Of a stretch of DNA of 64,000 nucleotides, positions 34,175-43,143 are shown one piece after another (within the stretch, counting starts at the first letter, position 1; every line of letters begins with the position of its first letter). The notes beneath the pieces were generated by a model, which saw nothing but the letters and a program-made list of their open reading frames with translations, was not told the origin of the DNA and searched no databases. This DNA is from UBA11524 sp045591175 (GTDB lineage: Bacteria; Bacillota; Clostridia; Christensenellales; Aristaeellaceae). The position numbers were made by a program, and so were the translations under genes. Location of the stretch: positions 15,939-79,938 of the forward strand of contig JAZNSI010000057.1 in the NCBI GenBank assembly GCA_045591175.1, in the 5' to 3' direction.

Positions 34175-35809
34175 GTGCTGCTGACAGATTACCTTGAGCG
34201 GAATGCCCGGCTTTATGGGATCGAGACCGCTCTTGTTGAGATCAACCCTTCCGAGGAGCGCGATCAGGCTACCACCTGGCGAGATATGAACCTGATCGAA
34301 AGCGCCAACCCCGACGCGCCCTACCGCCGCGAGATGTCCTGGGCGGAGTTTGACCGCCGGGCCAACAAATTTGCCAATCTGCTGCTCAGCCGCGGCGTGG
34401 AGAAGGGCACCAAGGTCGCCATTCTGCTGATGAACTGCCTGGAGTGGCTGCCCATTTATTTCGGCATCCTCAAGGCGGGCTGTATCGCGGTGCCGATGAA
34501 CTTCCGTTACTCCTCCGAGGAGATTAAGTACTGCCTTGATCTGGCGGATGTGGACGTGCTGGTCTTCGGCCCGGAATTCGTCAGCCGTATGGACGCGATC
34601 GCGGATGAGATCAAGCTGCGCTTCACCTTCTACGTGGGCAAAAACGGCCCCGCCTACACGGAGGATTGCATCCGCCTGATGGGCTTCTGCTCCACCAGCG
34701 CGCCGCCCGTGGCCCTGACCGAAAAGGACTACGCCGCGATCTATTTCTCCTCCGGCACCACCGGTTTCCCAAAGGCCATCCTGCACAACCACCGCGCCCT
34801 GGCGTATTCCTGTGAGGTGGAGCAGGCGCATCATGGCCAGCAGCGGGAGGATGTGTTCCTATGCATCCCGCCGCTGTACCATACCGGCGCCAAGATGCAC
34901 TGGTTTGGCAGCCTGTACTCCGCCAGCAAGGCGGTGCTGCTGCGCGGCGTGAAGCCCGAGTGGATCCTCCGCGCGGTGACTGAGGAGCGCTGCTCCATCG
35001 TGTGGCTGCTGGTGCCGTGGGCGCAGGATCTGCTGGACGCCATCGACGCGGGCCGCGTCAACCTGGACGACTATTACCTCGACCAGTGGCGGCTGATGCA
35101 CATCGGCGCGCAGCCTGTGCCGCCCAGCCTTGTCACCCGCTGGCTGAAGGTCTTCCCGCATCACCAGTACGACACCAACTACGGCCTGTCCGAGTCCATC
35201 GGCCCCGGCTGCGTGCATCTGGGCGTGGAGAACGTCCACAAGGTGGGCGCCATCGGCAAGCCCGGCTACAAGTGGGAGGCCAAAATCGTCGGCAATGACG
35301 GCGAAGAGGTCAAGCAGGGTGACGTGGGCGAGCTGATCGTCCGCGGCGACGGCGTGATGCTCTGCTACTACAAGAACGAGGAGGCCAGCGCGGAGGTCCT
35401 CAAGGATGGTTGGCTCTACACCGGCGACATGGCCATGATGGACGAGGATGGCTTCATCTACCTCGTCGACCGCAAGAAGGACGTGGTCATCTCCGGCGGC
35501 GAGAACCTCTATCCCGTGGAGATCGAGAACTTCATGCGCCGCTTCGACAAGATCAAGGACGTGGCGGTCATCGGCCTGCCTCATCCGCGTCTGGGCGAGA
35601 TCGCTGCGGCGATCGTCGAGATCAAGGAAGACATGGAATGCACCGAGGCGGAGATCAACGCCTTCTGCGAGGGCATGCCCCGTTACAAGCGGCCCCGCAA
35701 GGTCATCTTCGACAAGGTGCCCCGCAACCCCACCGGCAAGATCGAAAAGCCCGTGCTGCGCGAGAAGTACTGCAAGGGCAGACTGGTGGAAGCTCAGATC
35801 ACCGGTTAA
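34175..35809 (+). CDS. AMP-forming acyl-CoA synthetase (ANL superfamily)
   Basis: The start is GTG 34175, after AAAGGAG. The 544-residue protein carries the P-loop-like YFSSGTTGFPKAI (about residues 190-202), YGLSES, the DGWLYTGDMAMMDEDGF hinge and the terminal catalytic lysine motif NPTGKIEKPVL. It adenylates a carboxylate and transfers it to CoA. The N-terminal part resembles medium-chain/aromatic acid ligases; the exact acid is not evident. It heads a + strand series with a symporter, Ior and a phenylacetate-CoA ligase. A 199-base gap separates it from the symporter. Confidence 0.9.
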   Translation: MLLTDYLERNARLYGIETALVEINPSEERDQATTWRDMNLIESANPDAPYRREMSWAEFDRRANKFANLLLSRGVEKGTKVAILLMNCLEWLPIYFGILKAGCIAVPMNFRYSSEEIKYCLDLADVDVLVFGPEFVSRMDAIADEIKLRFTFYVGKNGPAYTEDCIRLMGFCSTSAPPVALTEKDYAAIYFSSGTTGFPKAILHNHRALAYSCEVEQAHHGQQREDVFLCIPPLYHTGAKMHWFGSLYSASKAVLLRGVKPEWILRAVTEERCSIVWLLVPWAQDLLDAIDAGRVNLDDYYLDQWRLMHIGAQPVPPSLVTRWLKVFPHHQYDTNYGLSESIGPGCVHLGVENVHKVGAIGKPGYKWEAKIVGNDGEEVKQGDVGELIVRGDGVMLCYYKNEEASAEVLKDGWLYTGDMAMMDEDGFIYLVDRKKDVVISGGENLYPVEIENFMRRFDKIKDVAVIGLPHPRLGEIAAAIVEIKEDMECTEAEINAFCEGMPRYKRPRKVIFDKVPRNPTGKIEKPVLREKYCKGRLVEAQITG

Positions 35810-35917
35810 GGGTCTTCGACCCCGTTTATTCGCCAATGGTGACCGTTGGCGTAGTAGGCGCACGCGGCTGAAATAGGCCGAGAATGCCCCGCAGAGGCCT
35901 GATATCTGCAAATGTAG

Positions 35918-35945
35918 TTGATCGCAGGATGCGTCCTGTTATCAT
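35918..35945 (+). promoter_or_regulatory. possible promoter upstream of the symporter
   Basis: TTGATC (35918-35923) and TATCAT (35940-35945) have 16-base spacing in the 199-base gap before the symporter. The match is moderate. No other feature is clear in this gap. Confidence 0.3.
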
Positions 35946-36008
35946 GTAGTCCCTGTAGGATGGTTTCTCTGTGACCCGGTAGAATGGAAGAATTGTAGGA
36001 GGTATCCC

Positions 36009-37553
36009 ATGGATCTGTTCATCAAGCTTGGTATGCTCGTCGTGTTTTTTGGCGTGACCATCGCCATCGGTCTGTACTGCCGCAGGCACTCAACCGACGT
36101 CAATGGCTTTGTCCTTGGCGGCCGCAGCGTGGGCCCATGGCTGACCGCCTTTGCGTATGGCACGTCTTACTTTTCTGCAGTGGTGTTTGTGGGCTATGCC
36201 GGCCAGTTTGGCTGGAAGTATGGCATCGCTGCGACCTGGGCCGGCATCGGCAACGCGCTGCTGGGCTCACTGCTGGCATGGGCTGTGCTGGGCCGTCGTA
36301 CCCGCATCATGACCCAGCATCTGGACAGCGCCACCATGCCCCAGTTCTTCGAGTCCCGCTTTAATTCGAAGGCGCTGAAGCTGGCGGCCTCGGCCATCAT
36401 CTTCATTTTCCTGATTCCCTACACTGCGTCTTTGTACAACGGCCTCAGCCGCCTGTTCGGCATGGCCTTTGATATCGACTACTCCGTGTGTGTCATCGTC
36501 ATGGCGGTGCTGACGGCGATCTACGTCATCGCGGGCGGCTACATGGCGACGGCCATCAACGATTTCATCCAGGGCATCATCATGATCGGCGGCATCGTGG
36601 CGGTCATCGCGGCGGTGCTCAAGGGCCAGGGCGGCTTCCTGGAGGCGCTGGACAAGCTCGGCCAGGTGTCTGACCCTGCCACGTCCACCACGCCCGGTGT
36701 GTTCGCGTCCTTCTTCGGCCCCGACCCGGCTAACCTGCTGGGTGTGGTCATCCTGACCAGCCTGGGCACCTGGGGTCTGCCCCAGATGGTGCAGAAGTTC
36801 TACGCCATCAAGTCCGAGCAGGCCATCAACAAGGGCATGATCATCTCCACCATCTTCGCGGCGGTGGTCGCGGGCGGCTGCTACTTCCTGGGCGGCTTCG
36901 GCCGGCTCTTCGACGTGGACGTTGCCAACCAGGGTTTTGACGCCGTCATCCCCACCATGCTCTCCGGTCTGCCCACGGTGCTGATCGCGGTCGTGATCGT
37001 GCTGGTGCTGGCTGCCTCCATGTCCACGCTGTCGTCTCTCGTGCTGACTTCCTCTTCCACCCTGACGCTGGACTTCATCAAGGGTACCCTCGTCAAGAAG
37101 ATGGACGAGAAGAAGCAGCTGCTCACCATGCGCGCGCTGATCGTGGTGTTCATCGCGATCTCCGTCGTGCTGGCGATCCTGCAGTACAAGTCGAGCGTCA
37201 CCTTCATCGCTCAGCTGATGGGCGTGAGCTGGGGTGCGCTGGCAGGCGCGTTCCTCGCGCCGTTCCTCTTCGGCCTGTACTGGAAGAAGGCGACCAAGGC
37301 CTCCGTGTGGTGCTCCTTTGGCTTCTCCACCGTGGTCATGCTGGCGAACATCTTCGCCAAGCCTCTGTTCCCGTCGATCCTGCAGAGCCCCATCAATGCG
37401 GGCGCGTTCTGCATGATCGCAGGCCTGATCATCGTCCCGGTCGTCAGCCTGATCACCCCCAAGATGGACAAGGCGTATGTCGACCAGGTCTTCTCCTGCT
37501 ATGACCGCCAGGTGACCGTGAACGTCACGGACTCCATCGGCGACAACAAGTAA
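36009..37553 (+). CDS. sodium:solute symporter (SSS family)
   Basis: This 514-residue membrane protein follows an AGGAGG site. It has about 13 hydrophobic segments, with the early GFVLGGRSVGPWLTAFAYGTSYFSA and the YVIAGGYMATAINDFIQG segments characteristic of SSS transporters (proline, pantothenate, acetate and phenylacetate permeases). It couples Na+ entry to uptake of an organic acid or amino acid. It stands directly before iorA, with a 24-base gap containing AAGGAGG. This suggests it imports a substrate of, or exports a product from, the aryl-acid module; the substrate itself is inferred from context only. Confidence 0.9.
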   Translation: MDLFIKLGMLVVFFGVTIAIGLYCRRHSTDVNGFVLGGRSVGPWLTAFAYGTSYFSAVVFVGYAGQFGWKYGIAATWAGIGNALLGSLLAWAVLGRRTRIMTQHLDSATMPQFFESRFNSKALKLAASAIIFIFLIPYTASLYNGLSRLFGMAFDIDYSVCVIVMAVLTAIYVIAGGYMATAINDFIQGIIMIGGIVAVIAAVLKGQGGFLEALDKLGQVSDPATSTTPGVFASFFGPDPANLLGVVILTSLGTWGLPQMVQKFYAIKSEQAINKGMIISTIFAAVVAGGCYFLGGFGRLFDVDVANQGFDAVIPTMLSGLPTVLIAVVIVLVLAASMSTLSSLVLTSSSTLTLDFIKGTLVKKMDEKKQLLTMRALIVVFIAISVVLAILQYKSSVTFIAQLMGVSWGALAGAFLAPFLFGLYWKKATKASVWCSFGFSTVVMLANIFAKPLFPSILQSPINAGAFCMIAGLIIVPVVSLITPKMDKAYVDQVFSCYDRQVTVNVTDSIGDNK

Positions 37554-37577
37554 TTTTCCTTGAAGGAGGATTTCTCC

Positions 37578-39320
37578 ATGAAAACCCTGATGCTGGGCAA
37601 CGAAGCTGTTGCCCGCGGACTTTATGAAGCCGGCTGTGCCTTCGTGTCCAGCTACCCTGGCACGCCTTCCACCGAGATCACCGAGGCGATCGCCAAGTAC
37701 AAGGAGGTCTACGCCGAGTGGGCCCCCAACGAGAAGGTCGCCATGGAAGCGGCCTTCGGTGCGTGCCTAGCGGGCAAGCGCAGCTTCTGCGGCATGAAGC
37801 ACGTCGGCCTGAACGTGGCGGCGGACCCGCTGTTCACCATCAGCTACACGGGCGTGAATGCCGGTATGGTCATCGGCGTGGCGGACGATGCGGGCATGCA
37901 CTCCTCTCAGAATGAGCAGGACTCCCGCCACTATGCCCGCGCGGCGAAGATCCCCATGCTGGAGCCTGCGGATTCCGCTGAAGCCATCGCCTTTGCGAAG
38001 CTGGCTTACGAGATGTCCGAGCAGTTCGACACTCCCGTGCTGCTGAAGATGTGCACCCGCGTCAGCCACAGCCAGAGCGTCGTCGAGCCCGGCGAGCGCG
38101 TCGAATACGTCAAGGAATACGTGAAGAATCCTGCCAAGTACATCATGATGCCCGGCAACGCCAAGAAGCGTCATCCCGTGGTGGAGGCGCGCACCCAGGC
38201 GCTGGTCGAGTGGGCGGAAACCTGCGCGATCAACCGCGTGGAGGACGGCAAGGATCATTCCCGCGGCATCATCACTTCCTCCACGGCGTACCAGTACGTC
38301 AAGGAGGTCTGCGGCGATAAGTATCCGGTGATGAAGCTGGGCATGATCTGGCCGATGCCGGAGAAGAAGATCCGCGACTTTGCCGCCTCCGTGGACGAGG
38401 TTATCATCGTCGAGGAGCTGGACAGCTTCATCGAGGCCCACTGCCGTGACATGGGCCTTGCCGTCAAGGGCAAGGAGATCTTCCCCTGTATTGACGAATT
38501 CAGCCAGAACCTGGTGGCCGAGAAGCTGGGTGAAAACGCGCCCTGCGCCGGCTGCAAGGTTGGGGAGGCCATCCCGCCCCGTCCGCCGGTGATGTGCGCT
38601 GGCTGCCCCCATCGCGGCCTGTTCTACACCCTGGCGAAGAACAAGATCACCGTCCTGGGCGACATTGGCTGCTACACCCTGGGTGCGGTGGCTCCGCTGG
38701 CGGCGGTGGATTCCGTCATCTGCATGGGCGCGTCCGTATCCGGCGCCCACGGCTTTGTGAAGGCCCTCGAGGGCAAGGCGGACGGCAAGACTGTGGCGGT
38801 CATCGGCGACTCCACCTTCATGCACTCCGGCATCACCGGCCTGGTGAATGTGGCCTACAATGAGTCCAACGCCACGATCATCATCGTGGACAATTCCATT
38901 ACCGGCATGACCGGTCATCAGCAGAACCCCACAACCGGCATGAATCTCAAGGGCGATCCCTGCACGAAGATCGACCTGGAGACCCTCTGCCGCGCCGTTG
39001 GCATCCGCCGGGTGCGCGTGGTGGATCCCTACGACCTCAAGCAGACCGAGGACGCCATCAAGGAAGAGCTGGCTGCCCCGGAGGCTTCCGTCATCATCAG
39101 CCGCCGTCCCTGCGCGCTGCTGAAGTACGTCAAGCATAAGAAGCCCGTCAAGGTGGATGCGGGCAAGTGCCGCTCCTGCAAGATGTGCATGAAGATCGGC
39201 TGTCCCGCTATCTACATGAAGGACGGCAAGGCCATGATCGACAATACCCTGTGCACCGGCTGCGGCGTGTGCCAGCAGCTGTGCAAGTTCGACGCCATTC
39301 AGGCGGCAAAGGAGGACTGA
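37578..39320 (+). CDS. iorA: indolepyruvate:ferredoxin oxidoreductase, alpha subunit
   Basis: ATG 37578 follows AAGGAGG; the in-frame TTG 18 bases earlier lies on the ribosome site itself. The 580-residue protein has the pyrimidine-binding half first (SYPGTPSTEITEAI), a central VMCAGCPHRG, and the thiamine-diphosphate-binding GDIGCYTLGA with IIIVDNSITGMTGHQ. Two C-terminal [4Fe-4S] motifs (CRSCKMCMKIGCP and CTGCGVCQQLC) complete it. With IorB it oxidatively decarboxylates aryl-pyruvates (from Trp, Phe, Tyr) to aryl-acetyl-CoA and reduces ferredoxin. The reverse carboxylation is also possible. It is a soluble cytosolic enzyme of anaerobes. Confidence 0.95.
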   Translation: MKTLMLGNEAVARGLYEAGCAFVSSYPGTPSTEITEAIAKYKEVYAEWAPNEKVAMEAAFGACLAGKRSFCGMKHVGLNVAADPLFTISYTGVNAGMVIGVADDAGMHSSQNEQDSRHYARAAKIPMLEPADSAEAIAFAKLAYEMSEQFDTPVLLKMCTRVSHSQSVVEPGERVEYVKEYVKNPAKYIMMPGNAKKRHPVVEARTQALVEWAETCAINRVEDGKDHSRGIITSSTAYQYVKEVCGDKYPVMKLGMIWPMPEKKIRDFAASVDEVIIVEELDSFIEAHCRDMGLAVKGKEIFPCIDEFSQNLVAEKLGENAPCAGCKVGEAIPPRPPVMCAGCPHRGLFYTLAKNKITVLGDIGCYTLGAVAPLAAVDSVICMGASVSGAHGFVKALEGKADGKTVAVIGDSTFMHSGITGLVNVAYNESNATIIIVDNSITGMTGHQQNPTTGMNLKGDPCTKIDLETLCRAVGIRRVRVVDPYDLKQTEDAIKEELAAPEASVIISRRPCALLKYVKHKKPVKVDAGKCRSCKMCMKIGCPAIYMKDGKAMIDNTLCTGCGVCQQLCKFDAIQAAKED

Positions 39321-39324
39321 CGAT

Positions 39325-39897
39325 ATGAATACGAAGAATATCATGATCGTCGGCGTAGGCGGTCAGGGCAGCCTGCTGGCCTCTAAGCTCCTGGGCCGTC
39401 TGCTGCTGACCAAGGGCTATGACATCAAGGTGTCCGAGGTGCACGGCATGTCCCAGCGCGGCGGCAGCGTGGTCACCTATGTGCGCTTTGGCGACAAGGT
39501 TTATTCCCCCGTGATCGACAAGGGAGAGGCGGACTACATCGTGTCCTTCGAGCTGCTGGAGGCGGCCCGCTGGACGGAATACCTCCGCCCCGAGGGCAAG
39601 CTGGTCACCAACATCCAGCAGATCAATCCCATGCCGGTCATCACCGGCGCGGCGGAGTATCCCGCCGATCTGGCGGCCAAGATGCAAGCTGCCGGCATCC
39701 AGGTGGACGCCTTCGACGCCCTGACCCTGGCTGAGCAGGCGGGCTCCTCCAAGGCGGTCAACATCGTGCTGATGGGCCACCTGAGCCGCAATTTCGACTT
39801 CACCCTGGACGAATGGATGGACGCCATCGAAAAGAGCGTGCCGCCCAAGTTCCTGGAGCTCAACAAGAAGGCCTTCATGCTGGGCCGCGAAGCTTAA
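39325..39897 (+). CDS. iorB: indolepyruvate:ferredoxin oxidoreductase, beta subunit
   Basis: This 190-residue protein, four bases after iorA, begins MNTKNIMIVGVGGQGSLLASKLLG and contains EVHGMSQRGGSVVTYVRFG. Both are signatures of the gamma-domain (IorB/KorC) of 2-oxoacid:ferredoxin oxidoreductases. It binds CoA and completes the active site of IorA. Spacing indicates translation from the same message. The length is typical of the family. Confidence 0.95.
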   Translation: MNTKNIMIVGVGGQGSLLASKLLGRLLLTKGYDIKVSEVHGMSQRGGSVVTYVRFGDKVYSPVIDKGEADYIVSFELLEAARWTEYLRPEGKLVTNIQQINPMPVITGAAEYPADLAAKMQAAGIQVDAFDALTLAEQAGSSKAVNIVLMGHLSRNFDFTLDEWMDAIEKSVPPKFLELNKKAFMLGREA

Positions 39898-39947
39898 TTT
39901 GTCTGCAACGCCGTGAGCGACGTTAGCCTGTATTGGAGATGATTCCC

Positions 39948-41246
39948 ATGGCAAACTACTATCAGCCAGAGATCGAGACCGCATCGCGGGAGCAGATCGT
40001 TGCCTGGCAGAACGAGCGCCTGGTCAAGCAGGTGCAGCATGTGTGGGACAATGTGCCCTACTACCGTGCGAAGATGGAAGAGAAGGGCGTTACCCCTGCG
40101 GACATCAAGTCCATTGATGACCTGCACAAGCTGCCCTTCCTGACCAAGGCCGACCTGCGGGACGCCTATCCCTACGGCCTGTGTGCCAAGCCCCTGAGCG
40201 AGTGCGTGCGCATTCAGTCCACCTCCGGCACCACCGGCCGCCGTGTGGTGGCCTTCTACACCCAGCACGACGTCGATCTGTGGGAAGACTGCTGCGCCCG
40301 CGCCATCGTTGCGGCCGGCGGCACCAAGGAAGACGTGGTGCAGGTGCCTTACGGCTACGGCCTGTTCACCGGCGGCCCGGGCTTGAACGGCGGCTCCCAC
40401 AAGGTGGGCTGCCTGACGCTGCCCATGTCCTCCGGCAACACCGAGCGCCAGCTCCAGTTCATGACCGACCTGCAGGCCACCATCCTGTGCTGCACGCCCT
40501 CCTATGCCCAGTACCTGGCGGAGAGCATCGAAGAGGCGGGCCTGAAGGATCAGATCAAGCTCAAGGCCGGTATTTTCGGCGCAGAAGCATGGTCTGAGGA
40601 GATGCGTCACGACATCGAGAACCGTCTGGGTATCAAGGCCTACGATATTTACGGCCTGACCGAGACCTCCGGCCCCGGCGTGGCTTTTGAGTGCTGCGAG
40701 CAGACCGGCATGCTCATCAACGAGGTTCACTTCATTGCGGAAATTATCAACCCCGAAACCGGCGAGGTGCTCCCCGATGGCGAAAAGGGCGAGCTGGTCT
40801 TTACCTCCATCACCAAGGAAGCCTTCCCCCTGCTGCGCTACCGCACCCGCGATATCTGCGTGCTGTCCCGCAAGAAGTGCTCCTGCGGCCGTACCCACGT
40901 CAAGATGTCCAAGCCCATGGGCCGCAGCGACGACATGCTGATCATCAAGGGCGTGAACGTGTTCCCGTCTCAGATCGAGACCGTTCTGCTGGAGCAGGGA
41001 TATGCGCCCAACTATCAGATCATCGTGGATCGTGTGAACCACTCCGACACCCTGGAGGTGCTGGTCGAAATGGCGCCGGACAAGTTCTCTGACTCCCTGG
41101 CGGAAATCGCCGAGCAGGAGAAGAAGCTAGTTGGCGCGCTCAAGGCCATGCTGGGCATCTTTGCCAAGGTGCGCATCGTGTCCCCCAAGAGCATCACCCG
41201 CTCCGAGGGCAAGGCCGTGCGTATCATCGACAAGCGCAAGATTTGA
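39948..41246 (+). CDS. paaK: phenylacetate-CoA ligase
   Basis: I use ATG 39948 (MANYYQPEIETA), nine bases after GGAG, giving 432 residues, the normal PaaK length. It has the STSGTTGRRVV nucleotide loop (about residues 90-101), IFGAEAWSEEMR, YDIYGLTETSGPG, and a C-terminal CSCGRTHVKMSKPMGRSDDM with a GVNVFPSQIE segment. It forms aryl-acetyl-CoA from the aryl acid, ATP and CoA, or may run in reverse. Next to iorAB it links aryl-acetate and aryl-pyruvate. Such ior-paaK pairs are known in anaerobes and archaea. Confidence 0.93.
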   Translation: MANYYQPEIETASREQIVAWQNERLVKQVQHVWDNVPYYRAKMEEKGVTPADIKSIDDLHKLPFLTKADLRDAYPYGLCAKPLSECVRIQSTSGTTGRRVVAFYTQHDVDLWEDCCARAIVAAGGTKEDVVQVPYGYGLFTGGPGLNGGSHKVGCLTLPMSSGNTERQLQFMTDLQATILCCTPSYAQYLAESIEEAGLKDQIKLKAGIFGAEAWSEEMRHDIENRLGIKAYDIYGLTETSGPGVAFECCEQTGMLINEVHFIAEIINPETGEVLPDGEKGELVFTSITKEAFPLLRYRTRDICVLSRKKCSCGRTHVKMSKPMGRSDDMLIIKGVNVFPSQIETVLLEQGYAPNYQIIVDRVNHSDTLEVLVEMAPDKFSDSLAEIAEQEKKLVGALKAMLGIFAKVRIVSPKSITRSEGKAVRIIDKRKI

Positions 41247-41258
41247 CGGAGGTGCACA

Positions 41259-41690
41259 ATGAGCGTTCATCAGATTTCTGTGTTCCTGGAAAATCGCGCC
41301 GGTCAGCTGGCGGAAGTTGCTCAGCTCCTGGCGGACAATCATATCGACATGCGCGCCATTTCCATTGCGGAAACCAAGGATTACGGCGTGCTGCGCCTGA
41401 TCGTGGACGACACGGACAAGGCCACCGAGACCCTGCTGGCCTCCGGCTGCATCCTGTCCAAGACCCCGGTGACGGTGGTCTGCGTGCCGGATGAGGCGGG
41501 CGGCCTGGCAACTGTGCTGGCTGTGCTGGCGGAGGGCCAGCTGGACGTGGAGTACATGTACTCCCTCTTCACCCACAAGGCAGGCAAGGCCTACATGGTC
41601 TTCCGTATCTCCGATGAGGAGAAGTTCCTGGCGCTGCTGGCGAAGTGCGGCATCCATGCTGCGGACAAGGCAGAGCTGGGCCTGAAGTAA
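41259..41690 (+). CDS. tandem ACT-domain protein
   Basis: The 143-residue protein begins MSVHQISVFLENRAGQLAEVAQLL, a textbook ACT-domain beta-alpha start. A second ACT unit follows from about residue 70 (VPDEAGGLATVLAVLAEGQ). Two ACT units commonly make a small-molecule binding dimer, usually for amino acids. Stand-alone copies beside paaK recur in Clostridia, suggesting allosteric sensing of an aromatic amino acid for the Ior/PaaK pathway (inference). It is 12 bases after paaK, with a GGAGGTG site, and closes the cluster before a strong terminator. Confidence 0.88.
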   Translation: MSVHQISVFLENRAGQLAEVAQLLADNHIDMRAISIAETKDYGVLRLIVDDTDKATETLLASGCILSKTPVTVVCVPDEAGGLATVLAVLAEGQLDVEYMYSLFTHKAGKAYMVFRISDEEKFLALLAKCGIHAADKAELGLK

Positions 41691-41696
41691 CAATGG

Positions 41697-41725
41697 GAGC
41701 CGGACGTTTGTCCGGCTCTTTTTTT
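41697..41725 (+). terminator. intrinsic terminator of the ior-paaK operon
   Basis: GAGCCGGAC and GTCCGGCTC form a perfect 9-bp stem with GTTT loop, followed by seven T residues. Confidence 0.92.
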
Positions 41726-41756
41726 GCAAAAATCCAGGATTGTACAGGTTTTGTTC

Positions 41757-41785
41757 TTTACAGGCAGAGACGAGTGTGCTATAAT
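41757..41785 (+). promoter_or_regulatory. sigma-A-type promoter of the ABC importer operon
   Basis: TTTACA (41757-41762) and a consensus TATAAT (41780-41785) are spaced by 17 bases, 59 bases before the binding-protein start. No operator is obvious. Confidence 0.8.
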
Positions 41786-41844
41786 CAAGATAACCAATTT
41801 GGTTCGTTGTATTCCATATCCAACATTCAAGGAGGAAAAATCAC

Positions 41845-43044
41845 ATGAAGAAGCTCGTTTCCCTGCTTCTGGCGCTGGCGATGGTGCTGTCCCTGTGCTC
41901 CTTTGCCGCTGCGGAAGACTACTCCGACGTGACCATCCGCATCTACTCCAACTCCAACTCCACCGAGCGTGCGACCTGGCTGAAGGAAGCTGCCAAGCAG
42001 GCTGGCTTCACCATCTCCATGGACGACTCTTCCGTCATCTCCGGTGACGTGGCTGCCGTGCAGGCTGCCAACGAGAAGAAGGACGGCGATATCCTCTTCG
42101 GCCTGAACGAGGTTCGCTGGTCCCAGGTCATCAATGGCACCTACGAGAACCTGAAGGTCATCGACTGGACTCCCTCCTGGGCGGAAGAAGTCGGTCAGTA
42201 CAAGTATGAAGGCAAGGCTTACGGCCTGGTCATCCAGAACATCCTGATGCTCTACCGTACCGACGATCTGGGCACCAAGGGCGCCGAGCTGAAGTTCGAG
42301 CACTGGGCTGACATCGTCAACTGCGGCTACACCTGGTATCGCCAGGGCAAGGTTGGCGGCACCACCAATGGCAACATCAACAACGCTATGCTGTATGCGT
42401 TCACTGATCCCACCAGCCCCGCCGGCGGCATCTCCATCGAAGGCTGGAAGACCCTGTGGGCCTACTGCCAGGGCGGTATCTTCACCGGCGACTCCTACGG
42501 CTTTGATCCGCTGAATCGCGGTGAAGTCCAGGTTTCCACTTTCTACCCTTCCTCCCTGTATAGCAAGGTCGACGATGCCGCTTCCGGCTCCAAGAGCCCT
42601 CTGAAGGGCACCATGCAGCCTGAAAACTGGGCTCTGGTTGATATCGCTGACGGCACCTACTACATCGCTGAGTACCTGGGCGTGCTGGATCGTGCTGACC
42701 GTACCGAGCGAGAGACCGAGGCAGTGAAGGCCTTTGCTGAGTGGTTTGGTTCTGCTGAGACTCAGTCTGCGTGGGCTGAGGAATTCGATTCCTTCCCCTG
42801 CAACGCTGGCGCTGCAGCTGAAATCTACGGTGATGAGATTCCCCCGATCTACACCATCAAGAACTTCTCCTTGAACAAGGTGGAAGGCACTGACATGAAT
42901 TACGCCGAGTACGTGGGCGCCCACTCCTCCGAGTGGACCAACATCATGACCAACCTGGGCTTCTACTGGAAGGACAACTCCGCTGCCCCCGCCGAGCCCG
43001 ATTGGGAGAACCTTGACTGGGCGACTCTGACCCAGGCCAAGTAA
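41845..43044 (+). CDS. ABC transporter extracellular solute-binding protein
   Basis: The protein (399 residues) starts MKKLVSLLLALAMVLSLCSFAAAED. This is a Sec signal with a likely cleavage before Glu-Asp; the Cys in LSLC could alternatively act as a lipobox. The mature part (VTIRIYSNSNSTERATWLKEAAKQAG...) fits the cluster of iron(III)/polyamine/aminoethylphosphonate-type binding proteins. It follows a consensus promoter. A hairpin after the stop probably lowers downstream expression so the binding protein is made in excess. The ligand cannot be deduced. Confidence 0.88.
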   Translation: MKKLVSLLLALAMVLSLCSFAAAEDYSDVTIRIYSNSNSTERATWLKEAAKQAGFTISMDDSSVISGDVAAVQAANEKKDGDILFGLNEVRWSQVINGTYENLKVIDWTPSWAEEVGQYKYEGKAYGLVIQNILMLYRTDDLGTKGAELKFEHWADIVNCGYTWYRQGKVGGTTNGNINNAMLYAFTDPTSPAGGISIEGWKTLWAYCQGGIFTGDSYGFDPLNRGEVQVSTFYPSSLYSKVDDAASGSKSPLKGTMQPENWALVDIADGTYYIAEYLGVLDRADRTERETEAVKAFAEWFGSAETQSAWAEEFDSFPCNAGAAAEIYGDEIPPIYTIKNFSLNKVEGTDMNYAEYVGAHSSEWTNIMTNLGFYWKDNSAAPAEPDWENLDWATLTQAK

Positions 43045-43061
43045 TCCAAGCAAGAGCCAAT

Positions 43062-43090
43062 GGGCGAGTCTGACATGCTCAGGCTCGCCC
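43062..43090 (+). terminator. intercistronic hairpin (attenuator/mRNA stabiliser)
   Basis: GGGCGAG and CTCGCCC pair around an interrupted inner helix (TGA/TCA). It sits between the binding-protein and ATPase genes and is followed by TCATTTCTTC, so partial termination is plausible. Confidence 0.5.
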
Positions 43091-43143
43091 TCATTTCTTC
43101 ATTGCCCGGCTGCCCCATATTATCCGAAGGGAGCAAATTCCCC

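Noticed and set aside
37767..39344. A 525-codon - strand frame opposite iorA
   Set aside because: Shadow of iorA, whose cofactor and Fe-S motifs are unambiguous.
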